Positions 39,478 through 49,595 of a stretch of 64,000 nucleotides of DNA are shown piece after piece. Both the position numbers and the translations under genes were made by a program. Positions within the stretch are counted from its first letter, which is position 1, and each line of letters opens with the position of its first letter. This DNA comes from an uncultured Ectothiorhodospiraceae bacterium (GTDB lineage: Bacteria > Pseudomonadota > Gammaproteobacteria > UBA6429 > Thiohalophilaceae): the NCBI GenBank assembly GCA_947258695.1, contig CAMYJG010000001.1:90858-154857 (forward strand), given 5' to 3'. A model generated the notes under the pieces. The model was not told the origin of the DNA. It saw nothing but the letters and a program-made list of their open reading frames with translations, and did not search any database.

Positions 39478-40398
39478 ATGTCTCTAGCATTTATCTTTCC
39501 AGGTCAAGGTTCACAGTCTGTGGGTATGTTAAAAGACCTGTCTGAAAACTTTTCAGAAGTATCTTCAACATTTCAGCAAGCATCCGATGCTTTAGGGTTT
39601 GACCTCTGGTCTCTTGTTCAGGACGGACCAGCAGAAAAATTAAATAGCACCGATATTACTCAACCGGCTATGTTGGCTTCAGGTGTCGCAACCTGGCGTA
39701 TCTGGCAAGCAAAGGGTGGAGCTATGCCAGCAATCATGGCAGGGCACAGTTTAGGTGAATATACCGCTTTAGTTTGTGCTGGCAGCTTAGACTTTACAGA
39801 CGCCGTAAAACTCGTTTCTCAACGTGGTCAATTTATGATGCAAGCGGTACCGGCAGGCACTGGTGCAATGGCTGCTATCTTAGGTTTGGATGATGAGGTT
39901 GTTCGCCAGGTTTGTCTGGATGCGGCTGAAGGCGAAGTACTTGAAGCGGTAAATTACAATTCGCCGGGTCAGGTGGTGGTTGCAGGTAACAAAACGGCTA
40001 TCGAACGTGTGACAGTATTAGCCAAAGAAAAGGGGGCTAAGCGAGCCCTGGAGTTACCGGTCAGTGTGCCATCTCATTGTGCTTTAATGAAACCTGCTGC
40101 CGAACAACTGGCAGAGGTACTCAAAGGTATTACATTGAAAACGCCTTCTATACCCGTTATCAATAATGTCGATGTTGCAACAGCCGAATCAGAATCAGAT
40201 ATTAAAGATGCATTAACCCGCCAACTTTTTAGTCCGGTACGCTGGGTTGAAACGGTTGAAAAAATGGCGGCCGAGGGTGCGGACACCATGATCGAATGCG
40301 GTCCAGGCAAAGTCTTGCTAGGTCTTAATAAACGAATTAATAAAGCAATCGCCACAACGGCATTGCTGGATACAGCATCTATTGACGCTGCATTATAA
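39478..40398 (+). CDS. fabD: Malonyl-CoA:ACP transacylase FabD
   Basis: FPGQGSQSVGM, MAGHSLGEYTALVCAG. Confidence 0.97.
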   Translation: MSLAFIFPGQGSQSVGMLKDLSENFSEVSSTFQQASDALGFDLWSLVQDGPAEKLNSTDITQPAMLASGVATWRIWQAKGGAMPAIMAGHSLGEYTALVCAGSLDFTDAVKLVSQRGQFMMQAVPAGTGAMAAILGLDDEVVRQVCLDAAEGEVLEAVNYNSPGQVVVAGNKTAIERVTVLAKEKGAKRALELPVSVPSHCALMKPAAEQLAEVLKGITLKTPSIPVINNVDVATAESESDIKDALTRQLFSPVRWVETVEKMAAEGADTMIECGPGKVLLGLNKRINKAIATTALLDTASIDAAL

Positions 40399-40418
40399 AT
40401 ATTAAAGAGGAATACAAT

Positions 40419-41162
40419 ATGTCTTTAGAAAATGAAATTGCATTTGTATCCGGTGCCAGCCGTGGTATCGGTAAGGAAATAGCACTTGCTCTAGGTGCAC
40501 ACGGTGCGACAGTCATTGGTACAGCTACATCAGAAAATGGTGCAGAAAACATCTCTAACTATCTGAAAGAAAACAATATTTCAGGAAAAGGTATGATGAT
40601 GAATGTCACCGATCAAGACAGTATTACTAATACGGTCAAAACCATTACAGATGAGTTTGGTACGCCGACAATCCTGGTCAATAATGCGGGTATTACGCGT
40701 GACAATCTAGTGATGCGCATGAAAGATGAAGAGTGGGATGCCATTATGGATACCAATCTAAGCTCTATTTTCAAAGTCAGTAAAGCCTGTTTACGCGGCA
40801 TGATGAAGGCGAAAAGAGGCCGAATCATTAGTATTGCCTCAGTGGTTGGTGTCACCGGTAATGCTGGCCAGGCGAATTACTCTGCGGCTAAAGCCGGCGT
40901 CATCGGTTTTAGTAAATCCCTCGCACGTGAAGTCGGCTCACGCGGTATTACGGTTAATGTTGTGGCACCGGGCTTTATTGACACAGATATGACCCGCGCA
41001 CTGCCAGAAGCACAACGAGAGGCTTTATTAGGCCAAATTTCATTGGGTAGACTCGGTGATGCGGCTGAAATAGCCCATGCTGTGGCCTTTTTAGCGTCTC
41101 CTGGTGCAGGCTATATCACGGGTGAAACGATCCATGTCAATGGTGGCATGCATATGAGCTAA
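40419..41162 (+). CDS. fabG: 3-oxoacyl-ACP reductase FabG
   Basis: SDR motifs; YSAAKAGVIGF. Confidence 0.97.
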   Translation: MSLENEIAFVSGASRGIGKEIALALGAHGATVIGTATSENGAENISNYLKENNISGKGMMMNVTDQDSITNTVKTITDEFGTPTILVNNAGITRDNLVMRMKDEEWDAIMDTNLSSIFKVSKACLRGMMKAKRGRIISIASVVGVTGNAGQANYSAAKAGVIGFSKSLAREVGSRGITVNVVAPGFIDTDMTRALPEAQREALLGQISLGRLGDAAEIAHAVAFLASPGAGYITGETIHVNGGMHMS

Positions 41163-41220
41163 TCTCTGAAATAATCAGAAATAAAGTAGCAGAATTGATT
41201 CAACAAAATATGTGATTTAT

Positions 41221-41248
41221 TTGGCTAAAATGGCCAAGAATGTAGAAT
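41221..41248 (+). promoter_or_regulatory. Candidate sigma-70 promoter for acpP
   Basis: TTGGCT-N16-TAGAAT. Confidence 0.35.
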
Positions 41249-41317
41249 ATAGCGGGCGTATACAATACAATACCGCCCGCAGCGTCAATCGAATAAAAAC
41301 TGGAGGAATTGACCAAA

Positions 41318-41551
41318 ATGAGCAGCATTGAAGAACGTGTATCAAAAATCGTAATTGAGCAATTAGGTGTTAAAGAAGAAGAAGTAACGAAAGATGCTTC
41401 ATTCGTAGACGACTTAGGTGCTGATTCACTCGACACAGTAGAATTAGTGATGGCTCTGGAAGAAGAGTTTGAAACTGAAATTCCTGATGAAGATGCAGAA
41501 AAAATTACTACGGTTGCAGAAGCGGTTAACTACATTAACGCTAACAGCTAA
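41318..41551 (+). CDS. acpP: Acyl carrier protein
   Basis: [23 protein letters not shown]...[20 protein letters not shown]. Confidence 0.98.
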   Translation: MSSIEERVSKIVIEQLGVKEEEVTKDASFVDDLGADSLDTVELVMALEEEFETEIPDEDAEKITTVAEAVNYINANS

Positions 41552-41570
41552 TACTGCTGAATCGTAAAAT

Positions 41571-41616
41571 GAAACCGCTCCATAATGCAGCAATGCATTT
41601 TGGTAGCGGTTTTTTA
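41571..41616 (+). terminator. Rho-independent terminator after acpP
   Basis: AAACCGCT...AGCGGTTTTTT with additional inner ATGCA/TGCAT pairing. Confidence 0.8.
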
Positions 41617-41685
41617 TTTTCTGCCCTGAGTAAAGTGGGTAGAAAAGTATAGTTAAGATTTACTAAATTATATTGAGATTAAATA

Positions 41686-42930
41686 ATGTCTAAACGTCGT
41701 GTAGTTGTAACAGGAATGGGAATGCTTTCTCCAGTTGGTAATTCAGTTGAAGAAAGCTGGAAAAATATTCTTGCTGGAAAAAGTGGTGTTGAAACAATTA
41801 CTAAATTTGATGCTTCAGCTTTTGCTACAACATTCAGTGCCTCAGTAAAAAACTTTGATGTTACCAGCATCATGTCTGCTAAAGACTCACGAAAAATGGA
41901 TAATTTTATTCACTACGGCATAGCCGCTGCGATTGAAGCAATAGAAGATTCAGGTTTGGAAACAACCGATGAAAATGCACATCGTATCGGTGTTTCTATC
42001 GGTTCAGGTATAGGTGGGTTAGGCACTATTGAATCAAATTATGAAAAGTATTCTAACGCCGATAAGAACCCTCGTAAAATTTCTCCTTTTATAATCCCCG
42101 CGACTATTATCAATATGATTTCAGGTAACCTTTCTATTCGTTATGGTTACAAAGGTCCTAACTATGCCATCACAACCGCGTGTGCAACAGCAACACATAG
42201 TATTGGTGATGCGGCTCGTATGATTGAACATGGTGATGCCGATGTTATGATTACCGGTGGAGCAGAAGATGCCACGACTATTTTAGGCTTGGGTGGTTTT
42301 GCTGCAGCCCGTGCTTTGTCATCACGTAATGATGATCCTGCTACTGCAAGTCGCCCATGGGATAAAGATCGTGATGGTTTTGTGCTGGGTGATGGCGCTG
42401 GCGTTATTGTTATTGAAGAATATGAACACGCGAAAAAACGTGGTGCTAAAATTTATGCTGAAGTAATTGGCTTTGGCATGAGCGGAGATGCTTACCATAT
42501 GACATCACCTTCTGTCGGTGGAGAAGGTGCAAGTCGCTGTATGAATAACGCACTTAACGATGCTGGCATTAATCCAACTGAAGTCAATTACGTTAACGCA
42601 CATGGCACCTCTACACCTGCCGGTGATATCGCAGAAGTACAAGCGGCTAAACTCACTTTTGGTGACCATGCTAATAAGTTAGCGATGAGTTCAACCAAAT
42701 CAATGACCGGTCACTTACTGGGTGCAGCGGGTGGTATTGAAGCTATCTTTGCAGTTCAAGCAATTAAAGACCAGGTTGCACCGCCTACTATTAATATATT
42801 TAATGCTGATGAAGGCTGTGATTTAAACTTTGTTCCAGACACACCGCAAGAAATGACGATTGATGTCTCAGTATCAAACTCTTTCGGTTTTGGTGGAACA
42901 AACGGGACGCTTGTTTTCCGTAAGGTTTAA
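41686..42930 (+). CDS. fabF: 3-oxoacyl-ACP synthase II FabF
   Basis: [41 protein letters not shown]. Confidence 0.97.
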   Translation: MSKRRVVVTGMGMLSPVGNSVEESWKNILAGKSGVETITKFDASAFATTFSASVKNFDVTSIMSAKDSRKMDNFIHYGIAAAIEAIEDSGLETTDENAHRIGVSIGSGIGGLGTIESNYEKYSNADKNPRKISPFIIPATIINMISGNLSIRYGYKGPNYAITTACATATHSIGDAARMIEHGDADVMITGGAEDATTILGLGGFAAARALSSRNDDPATASRPWDKDRDGFVLGDGAGVIVIEEYEHAKKRGAKIYAEVIGFGMSGDAYHMTSPSVGGEGASRCMNNALNDAGINPTEVNYVNAHGTSTPAGDIAEVQAAKLTFGDHANKLAMSSTKSMTGHLLGAAGGIEAIFAVQAIKDQVAPPTINIFNADEGCDLNFVPDTPQEMTIDVSVSNSFGFGGTNGTLVFRKV

Positions 42931-42964
42931 GTTATATAACCAATAACTGCAGCATTATTCGTTT

Positions 42965-44353
42965 ATGCAGCATACACTATCAAACGCTAACCCTTTAGAT
43001 GCAAAAGGGTTAACAATTTCACATAAGCAAGGCCAACACGACTTGTTAGCTCTGCATCAGCGAAATCCAGACCGATATCCTTTTTTACTTGAAAGTGTCG
43101 CCTCATCAACTGATCAAAGTAACTCATCTCGTTTTGATATTCTATTTGCCTTTCCACAAGAAACATTAACCTTATCCAGCGAATATACGTTAAGTGGCAT
43201 CAAGGGTATAAGCGGTAATGATTTTTTAAATAACCTCAATCACTGGTGGCAATCAACGCGTGATACGTCCATTAGTTGTGAATACCTGCCATTTTATGGC
43301 GGTTGGTTTATCTACCTTGGTTATGAACTCGCCAAACAAATTGAACCATCATTAAACCTTAAACATTCACCGATAGTAAATGCTTACGCAACACGAATTC
43401 CTGCAGCGATTATTTATGATCACCATAACGACATCACCTATACTGTTTGCGAAGAAAATTTCGATTATCATCAGCAACTCATCCACGATATTGGAGAACA
43501 GCGATCATCTTTAGTACATTCAGCTATTAAATTAAGTCATGTTGATGAAGAAGATGAGCAGCAATACCTGACGTCTATAAAAAAAGTAAAACAATATATT
43601 TACGATGGCGATATTTTCCAGGCTAATTTATCGCGTCTTTGGAAAGTAACCGAATGTAATGCTGATGATACCGCTATTTATAATAAATTACGCCAGACAA
43701 ACCCGGCTCCATTTGCCGGTTTAGCCAGGCATAATAATTTTTCAGTTATTAGTTCATCACCAGAGCGGCTGATTAGTGTTAAAAATGGCTTAGCTCAAAC
43801 ACGCCCCATTGCAGGAACACGCCGTCGTGAGAAAGAAAAACATAAGGATGAAGCTTTAAAATCTGAACTTATTGCGCACCCAAAAGAACGTGCAGAACAT
43901 ATCATGTTAATTGATCTTGAGCGTAATGATTTAGGGCGTATCTGTACTCCAGGCTCAATCAAGGTTGATGAACTCATGATTCTGGAATCATATGCTCATG
44001 TTCACCACATTGTATCTAATGTCTGTGGCCAACTAAAAACTGGTGTCTTACCTGGTGATGTTATCAGGGCAGTATTTCCAGGTGGAACGATAACCGGTTG
44101 CCCCAAGGTACGCTGCATGGAGATAATCGCCGAACTTGAGCAGCAAGCAAGAGGTGCCTATACCGGTTCTATGGGTTATCTGAATCATAATGGTGATATG
44201 GATATAAATATATTAATTAGAACAATTATGCTGGAAAAGAATACACTGTCTTTTCGAGCTGGTGCAGGGCTGGTAGCCGATTCAATCGCTGAGGATGAAT
44301 TAGAAGAGACACGACATAAAGCACGAGGAATGCTGCTTGCATTACAAGAATAA
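42965..44353 (+). CDS. pabB: Aminodeoxychorismate synthase component I
   Basis: Chorismate-binding enzyme motifs TRPIAGTRRR, FPGGTITGCPKVRCM. Confidence 0.92.
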   Translation: MQHTLSNANPLDAKGLTISHKQGQHDLLALHQRNPDRYPFLLESVASSTDQSNSSRFDILFAFPQETLTLSSEYTLSGIKGISGNDFLNNLNHWWQSTRDTSISCEYLPFYGGWFIYLGYELAKQIEPSLNLKHSPIVNAYATRIPAAIIYDHHNDITYTVCEENFDYHQQLIHDIGEQRSSLVHSAIKLSHVDEEDEQQYLTSIKKVKQYIYDGDIFQANLSRLWKVTECNADDTAIYNKLRQTNPAPFAGLARHNNFSVISSSPERLISVKNGLAQTRPIAGTRRREKEKHKDEALKSELIAHPKERAEHIMLIDLERNDLGRICTPGSIKVDELMILESYAHVHHIVSNVCGQLKTGVLPGDVIRAVFPGGTITGCPKVRCMEIIAELEQQARGAYTGSMGYLNHNGDMDINILIRTIMLEKNTLSFRAGAGLVADSIAEDELEETRHKARGMLLALQE

Positions 44354-44377
44354 CTGTTTAAATATTAATCATAGCAA

Positions 44378-45208
44378 ATGACTGAGATACTGATAAACGG
44401 AGAAGCTAAAAGCACGATCAGCGTATTAGATCGCGGCTTACAATATGGCGATGGTTTATATGAAACCATGGCGGTTCGCTATGGCGATATACCCTTATGG
44501 GAATCGCACTGGCAACGATTACTGCTGGGTTGTGAAAAGCTCTCAATCCCATATCCAGAAAAGGAATTATTAGAAAAAGAAATACAACTCATCTGTAAAG
44601 AAAAAAAAGAAAAACTGTTTGTGCTTAAATTAATTATTACCCGTGGGGAAGGCAACAGAGGTTATTATTTTACTGCCGACCAAGCTATATCCAGGATTAT
44701 TAGTTATCATTCATGGCCAGATTATCCGGATCAATATCAAGATGAAGGCGTTGTTGTGCGTTATTGTGATACCACGCTATCAGAGAACCCGCGTTTAGCC
44801 GGTATAAAACACCTGAATCGCTTAGAGCAAGTACTTGCAAGAAATGAATGGGACACGGATGACTTTCAGGAAGGACTCATGTTAACTCAGCAAGGCCATG
44901 TTATTGATGGCACTATGAGTAATATATTTGCGGTTAAAGATAATAAACTATTTACACCGGGACTGAGTAAATCAGGGGTTGCAGGTGTTATGCGTAAAAC
45001 TATTATAGAACTAGCAAAAAACAGTGGTATTCCTGTCTATGAAAAAGATTTCACTAAAAGTGAAGTAGAACTGGCAGATGAATTATTTTTATCTAACAGT
45101 TTATTTGGTATATGGCCAATACGTATTATAGCTAAGACACGCTATACCAAAGTTGGAAATATAACCCGTGATTTACAACAAGAAGTTAACAAAGTATGTC
45201 CACAGTAA
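44378..45208 (+). CDS. pabC: 4-amino-4-deoxychorismate lyase
   Basis: Class IV aminotransferase fold; between pabB and mltG. Confidence 0.92.
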   Translation: MTEILINGEAKSTISVLDRGLQYGDGLYETMAVRYGDIPLWESHWQRLLLGCEKLSIPYPEKELLEKEIQLICKEKKEKLFVLKLIITRGEGNRGYYFTADQAISRIISYHSWPDYPDQYQDEGVVVRYCDTTLSENPRLAGIKHLNRLEQVLARNEWDTDDFQEGLMLTQQGHVIDGTMSNIFAVKDNKLFTPGLSKSGVAGVMRKTIIELAKNSGIPVYEKDFTKSEVELADELFLSNSLFGIWPIRIIAKTRYTKVGNITRDLQQEVNKVCPQ

Positions 45209-46233
45209 ATAAAATAATAACAATTAGTGTTACCGCATTATTAGCTATTAGCATATGGCTATGGTCTTCCTATCAACAGGCGTTGGACAACAACTTAAAT
45301 ATTGATAGTGAAGTTGTAGAGTACAGCATTAAATCAGGGAGTTCTCTTTCAGCGGTGATTTATGATTTAGCGAATAAAAACATTATTAAACAACCGCGCT
45401 TTCTACTATGGTATGCCCGCGTTCATGGTCTTGCGAATAAAATGAAAACCGGGGATTACCGTTTAACTGCTGATTTATCAACCAAGCAATTTCTCGACAA
45501 TATATTTTCTGGAAAGGTTATCCAGTATTCCTTTACCATTATCGAAGGATGGAGTTTCAAGCAGTTGATTGCTGAATTAAACAAGCACCCTCAAATAAAA
45601 CATACTATTGAAGATCTCAGCCCTCAAGATATTATGCTCAAGCTCGGTTTGGATGGACATTATGAAGGGCAGTTTTTACCTGATACCTATTATTTTCCTA
45701 AAAACTTAACTGATACAGAATTTTTGAAACGTGCATACCAATCAATGCAAACTGCGTTAAAACAGGAATGGGAAAACAGGGCGGTTGGCTTGATTTATAA
45801 AACACCCTATGAAGCGTTGATCATGGCCTCAATAGTCGAAAAAGAAACCGGGCAAGCCAGCGAACGTAAACAAATATCCGGTGTATTTTTAAGACGACTT
45901 GAAAAACGAATGCGCTTACAAACTGATCCAACTGTTATCTACGGCATGGGAGACAAGTACAAAGGAAATATCCGGAAACGTGATTTACTTCGTGACACAC
46001 CTTATAACACTTATCGACGTCCTGGATTACCGCCAACACCCATTGCTTTGCCTGGTAGAAAAGCGATTCATGCCGCGCTACACCCGGCAGACGGTGATGC
46101 ACTATACTTTGTATCGCGAGGTGATGGTAGCCATGTATTTTCTGCAACGTTAAAAGAACATAACAAGGCGGTAATCAAATACCAGCTTAAAGGGCGAGTT
46201 CGTTCTTTTTCATCATATAAACACAAAAAATAA
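45196..46233 (+). CDS. mltG: Endolytic transglycosylase MltG
   Basis: YceG family; ASIVEKETGQASERKQISGVF. Confidence 0.95.
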   Translation: MSTVNKIITISVTALLAISIWLWSSYQQALDNNLNIDSEVVEYSIKSGSSLSAVIYDLANKNIIKQPRFLLWYARVHGLANKMKTGDYRLTADLSTKQFLDNIFSGKVIQYSFTIIEGWSFKQLIAELNKHPQIKHTIEDLSPQDIMLKLGLDGHYEGQFLPDTYYFPKNLTDTEFLKRAYQSMQTALKQEWENRAVGLIYKTPYEALIMASIVEKETGQASERKQISGVFLRRLEKRMRLQTDPTVIYGMGDKYKGNIRKRDLLRDTPYNTYRRPGLPPTPIALPGRKAIHAALHPADGDALYFVSRGDGSHVFSATLKEHNKAVIKYQLKGRVRSFSSYKHKK

Positions 46234-46247
46234 TTTAAGATTAAACT

Positions 46248-46883
46248 ATGAGTCAGACACAAACAAAAGGTCAGTTTATAACCATTGAAGGCACTGAAGG
46301 TGTTGGTAAAAGTACTAATATGGCTTTTATTGAACAATGGTTAAAAAACTCTGGCATTGAATTAGTCATTACGCGTGAACCAGGTGGAACTGAACTCGGT
46401 GAAAAGTTACGTGCTGTCCTGTTAGATGCTAAAGAAACATCAATGTGTGATGATACCGAATTATTGTTGATGTTTGCTGCACGTGCACAACATTTACATG
46501 AAGTGATCCTTCCTGCATTAAATGCCGGAAAGTGGGTGCTTTGTGATCGCTTTACCGATGCAACATATGCCTATCAAGGTGGCGGACGCGGTATCGATAT
46601 GTCCAGAATCGCGCAGTTAGAGCAGTGGGTACAGGGTGACATTAGACCCGATATGACTATGATTTTAGACTTGCCTATAGATGTTGGGTTAGAACGGGCA
46701 GGAAAACGTAGTGCTCCTGATCGTTTTGAACTCGAAAAACATGATTTTTTTAACAAGGTAAGAAATACATATTTAGCACGAGCAGCCGCTCAACCAGATC
46801 GTTACCAGGTTATTGATGCAGCCCCAGCAATCGACGTTGTACAACAGTCTATCCAGACCGTACTTGAAAAAATGGTTAAATAA
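46248..46883 (+). CDS. tmk: Thymidylate kinase
   Basis: IEGTEGVGKSTNMAFI; DRFTDATYAYQGGGRG. Confidence 0.96.
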   Translation: MSQTQTKGQFITIEGTEGVGKSTNMAFIEQWLKNSGIELVITREPGGTELGEKLRAVLLDAKETSMCDDTELLLMFAARAQHLHEVILPALNAGKWVLCDRFTDATYAYQGGGRGIDMSRIAQLEQWVQGDIRPDMTMILDLPIDVGLERAGKRSAPDRFELEKHDFFNKVRNTYLARAAAQPDRYQVIDAAPAIDVVQQSIQTVLEKMVK

Positions 46884-47873
46884 ATGTCTGTAACTTTTCC
46901 GTGGCAAACAACAAGCTGGCAAAACTTGACGAATAGTCAGCAACAGAAACGGCTGGCCCATGGCCTGTTATTCCACGGCGCTAAGGGTATCGGAAAAATG
47001 CTATTTGCTGTCAGTTTTGCTCATTGGCTACTTTGCGAACAACCGCATGCAGATAAACCCTGTGGTGAATGTAAAGCATGTCTTATGCTTAAAGCCGACT
47101 CCAATCCTGATTTACTTTATTTAACTCCAGAAGAAGAAGGTAAAGCCATTAAGGTCGATCAGGTACGAGAACTTATAAATAAAATTTCATTAACCGGTCA
47201 TAGCCAGGGTTACCGGGTCATCATTATTTCACCTGCTGATGCATTAAATATCAATGCCAGTAATAGCCTGTTAAAAACCCTGGAAGAACCACCAGAAAAT
47301 ACGGTTTTAATCCTTATTTCTGATAAACCTTCCAAATTAATGCCTACCATACGTAGCCGTACACAAATGATTCGTTTTGATTTGCCGACCGAAGAACAAA
47401 GCCTGGCTTGGTTAAAGCAACTAGATACCAAGCAACCTGAACTTGTTTTAAAGCTTAGTGGTGGTGCACCATTATCCGCCGCCACCATGTCAGAAAATGA
47501 AGGACTTGCCATTCGAGAAAAGCTGTTTACTAATTGGAAAGAGTTAGCCGCTGGGCAGGCTGATGCGCTTGAAAGTGCCTCCATGTGGGTAAAAGACGGG
47601 CTTAAGGTTTTTGAAAACCTGCCGTTACATTGGGTAAATAGCTGGTTAATCGATATGCTTCGCAGTCTTCATGGAGGACCTATTGAAAGTATGTCTAATG
47701 TAGATTATGCTCAAACCTTGCAGAAATTGGCAGGACAGGTAGACTTAAAGTCATTGTATGGTTTATTAGACAGGTTGAATGACACCATACGATTAAATGA
47801 CACTTCAGCAAACCAACTAATGTTAGTTGAAGGATTATTATTACACTGGGCTGGTTTAAAACGGCAAGTTTGA
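46884..47873 (+). CDS. holB: DNA polymerase III delta-prime subunit
   Basis: AHGLLFHGAKGIGKMLFA; NSLLKTLEEPPENTVLILIS. Confidence 0.93.
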   Translation: MSVTFPWQTTSWQNLTNSQQQKRLAHGLLFHGAKGIGKMLFAVSFAHWLLCEQPHADKPCGECKACLMLKADSNPDLLYLTPEEEGKAIKVDQVRELINKISLTGHSQGYRVIIISPADALNINASNSLLKTLEEPPENTVLILISDKPSKLMPTIRSRTQMIRFDLPTEEQSLAWLKQLDTKQPELVLKLSGGAPLSAATMSENEGLAIREKLFTNWKELAAGQADALESASMWVKDGLKVFENLPLHWVNSWLIDMLRSLHGGPIESMSNVDYAQTLQKLAGQVDLKSLYGLLDRLNDTIRLNDTSANQLMLVEGLLLHWAGLKRQV

Positions 47874-47901
47874 AGACTTTAGATCAATTAGGAATTAAAT
47901 T

Positions 47902-48252
47902 ATGAATGCAGCCGCGGGAAGACAAGGTATTCTATCCCTGACAATTAAAGACAAAAGCGCACTCTATGCGGCGTATATGCCATTTGTCAGAAATGGTGGT
48001 CTTTTCATTCCAACCAATAAAAGTTATGGATTAGGCGATGAAGTATTTATGCTTTTAACCTTAATGGAAGAAACCGAGAAACTTCCGGTTGCAGGTAAAA
48101 TAATCTGGGTAACGCCAAAAGGTGCTCAAGGTAACCGTGCTGCAGGTATCGGTGTTCAGTTTAGCGACCAGGATGGTGGTGCAGCCCGGACTAAAATCGA
48201 AACTTATTTAGCCGGTGCGTTAAAATCTGATCGCCAAACACATACTATGTAG
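47902..48252 (+). CDS. pilZ: PilZ domain protein (type IV pilus assembly type)
   Basis: Short PilZ domain between holB and tatD. Confidence 0.88.
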   Translation: MNAAAGRQGILSLTIKDKSALYAAYMPFVRNGGLFIPTNKSYGLGDEVFMLLTLMEETEKLPVAGKIIWVTPKGAQGNRAAGIGVQFSDQDGGAARTKIETYLAGALKSDRQTHTM

Positions 48253-48276
48253 CAGTTAGCACGATACGAATTATTG

Positions 48277-48306
48277 AAGTCGGGCTTTATAGCCCGACTT
48301 TTATTT
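48277..48306 (+). terminator. Rho-independent terminator after pilZ
   Basis: AAGTCGGGCT-TTAT-AGCCCGACTT perfect 10-bp stem. Confidence 0.85.
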
Positions 48307-48329
48307 GAATAACTTAAAAAGAATAAACT

Positions 48330-49109
48330 ATGTTTTTAATAGACTCTCACTGCCATCTCGATCGACTTGATCTAGCACCTTATGACGATAATCTTGATAA
48401 GGCTTTAGCCTATGCCAACCAGCTTGGGGTTGGTCATATGTTATGTGTAGCAATCAATATGAATAATTTTAGCGATGTCATTGCTACCGCGAAAAAATAT
48501 GATTTTGTCTCTGCAACCGTCGGCGTTCATCCTAATGAAACAGAAGGCCATGATCCCAGTGCGGATGAATTAATACAATTAGCTGATGATGACGATATTG
48601 TTGCTATTGGTGAAACCGGACTGGATTATTTTCGCAGTGAAGGGGATCTAAGCTGGCAACAAGACCGCTTCAGACGTCATATTTCAGCATCAAAAGAAAC
48701 AAAAAAACCATTAATCATTCACATGCGCGATGCAACAGAAGATACCTTAAAAATCCTTAAACAAGAGAAGGCCGATGAGGTTGGAGGTGTCATGCACTGT
48801 TTTGTCGAAGACTGGGAAACAGCGCAAAGAGCCTTAGATCTAAACTTTATGATTTCTTTTTCAGGAATTGTCACTTTTAAAAACGCGCAGGATTTACAGC
48901 TAGTCGCTAAAAATGTACCTCAAGACAAAATGCTTGTTGAAACTGATTCGCCTTATTTAGCGCCGGTACCATTTCGGGGCAAAAGTAATCAGCCTGCTTA
49001 TGTTGTGAATGTAGCTGAGAAAATTGCTGAATTACGTGAGATGACAATCGAAGACGTTGCGACAGCAACTACTAACAACTACCAGATGTTGTTCGGAAAA
49101 TTAGCTTGA
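48330..49109 (+). CDS. TatD family metal-dependent DNase
   Basis: LIDSHCHLDRLD; VGETGLDYF; ETDSPYLAP. Confidence 0.93.
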   Translation: MFLIDSHCHLDRLDLAPYDDNLDKALAYANQLGVGHMLCVAINMNNFSDVIATAKKYDFVSATVGVHPNETEGHDPSADELIQLADDDDIVAIGETGLDYFRSEGDLSWQQDRFRRHISASKETKKPLIIHMRDATEDTLKILKQEKADEVGGVMHCFVEDWETAQRALDLNFMISFSGIVTFKNAQDLQLVAKNVPQDKMLVETDSPYLAPVPFRGKSNQPAYVVNVAEKIAELREMTIEDVATATTNNYQMLFGKLA

Positions 49110-49208
49110 CTACGGCGTGCTAGAATACCGTTTAAACTGCCGTGTTTACTCTATTTACTATGCACCTATATTAATAAAATATATGTTTAGCAATCACTAA
49201 CAATTTAC

Positions 49209-49595
49209 TTATTTTTTGTTGATGATTTTAGGCTTTCTATCTTCGCCAACTGAAACATAGGTTAATATGGCTTCTGCGACTTTTTGAGCTTTTTCTGTTC
49301 CACGCTCCCGTTCTGCCATAACATTTAATGATATACGTAGTGAAGTATTACCAACATGGCTGATTTCTGCATAAATACTGACCAAATCACCAACAAGGAT
49401 AGGCTTTAAGAACTGAAACTTATCAACCGCGACCGTTACCACACGATTACCCACATAACGGTGGGCCGCAATACTTCCGGCTATATCAACCTGTGACATT
49501 AACCAACCACCAAAAATATCACCCGATGCATTTGTGTCAGATGGCATAGGTAACACCCTGATTTCTGGCTGCTTTATATTTTCAGTGGCCATCAT
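49209..49595 (-). CDS. Acyl-CoA thioesterase (YciA-like hotdog)
   Basis: PSDTNASGDIFGGWLMSQVDIAGSIAA. Confidence 0.9.
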   Translation of the reverse strand: MMATENIKQPEIRVLPMPSDTNASGDIFGGWLMSQVDIAGSIAAHRYVGNRVVTVAVDKFQFLKPILVGDLVSIYAEISHVGNTSLRISLNVMAERERGTEKAQKVAEAILTYVSVGEDRKPKIINKK

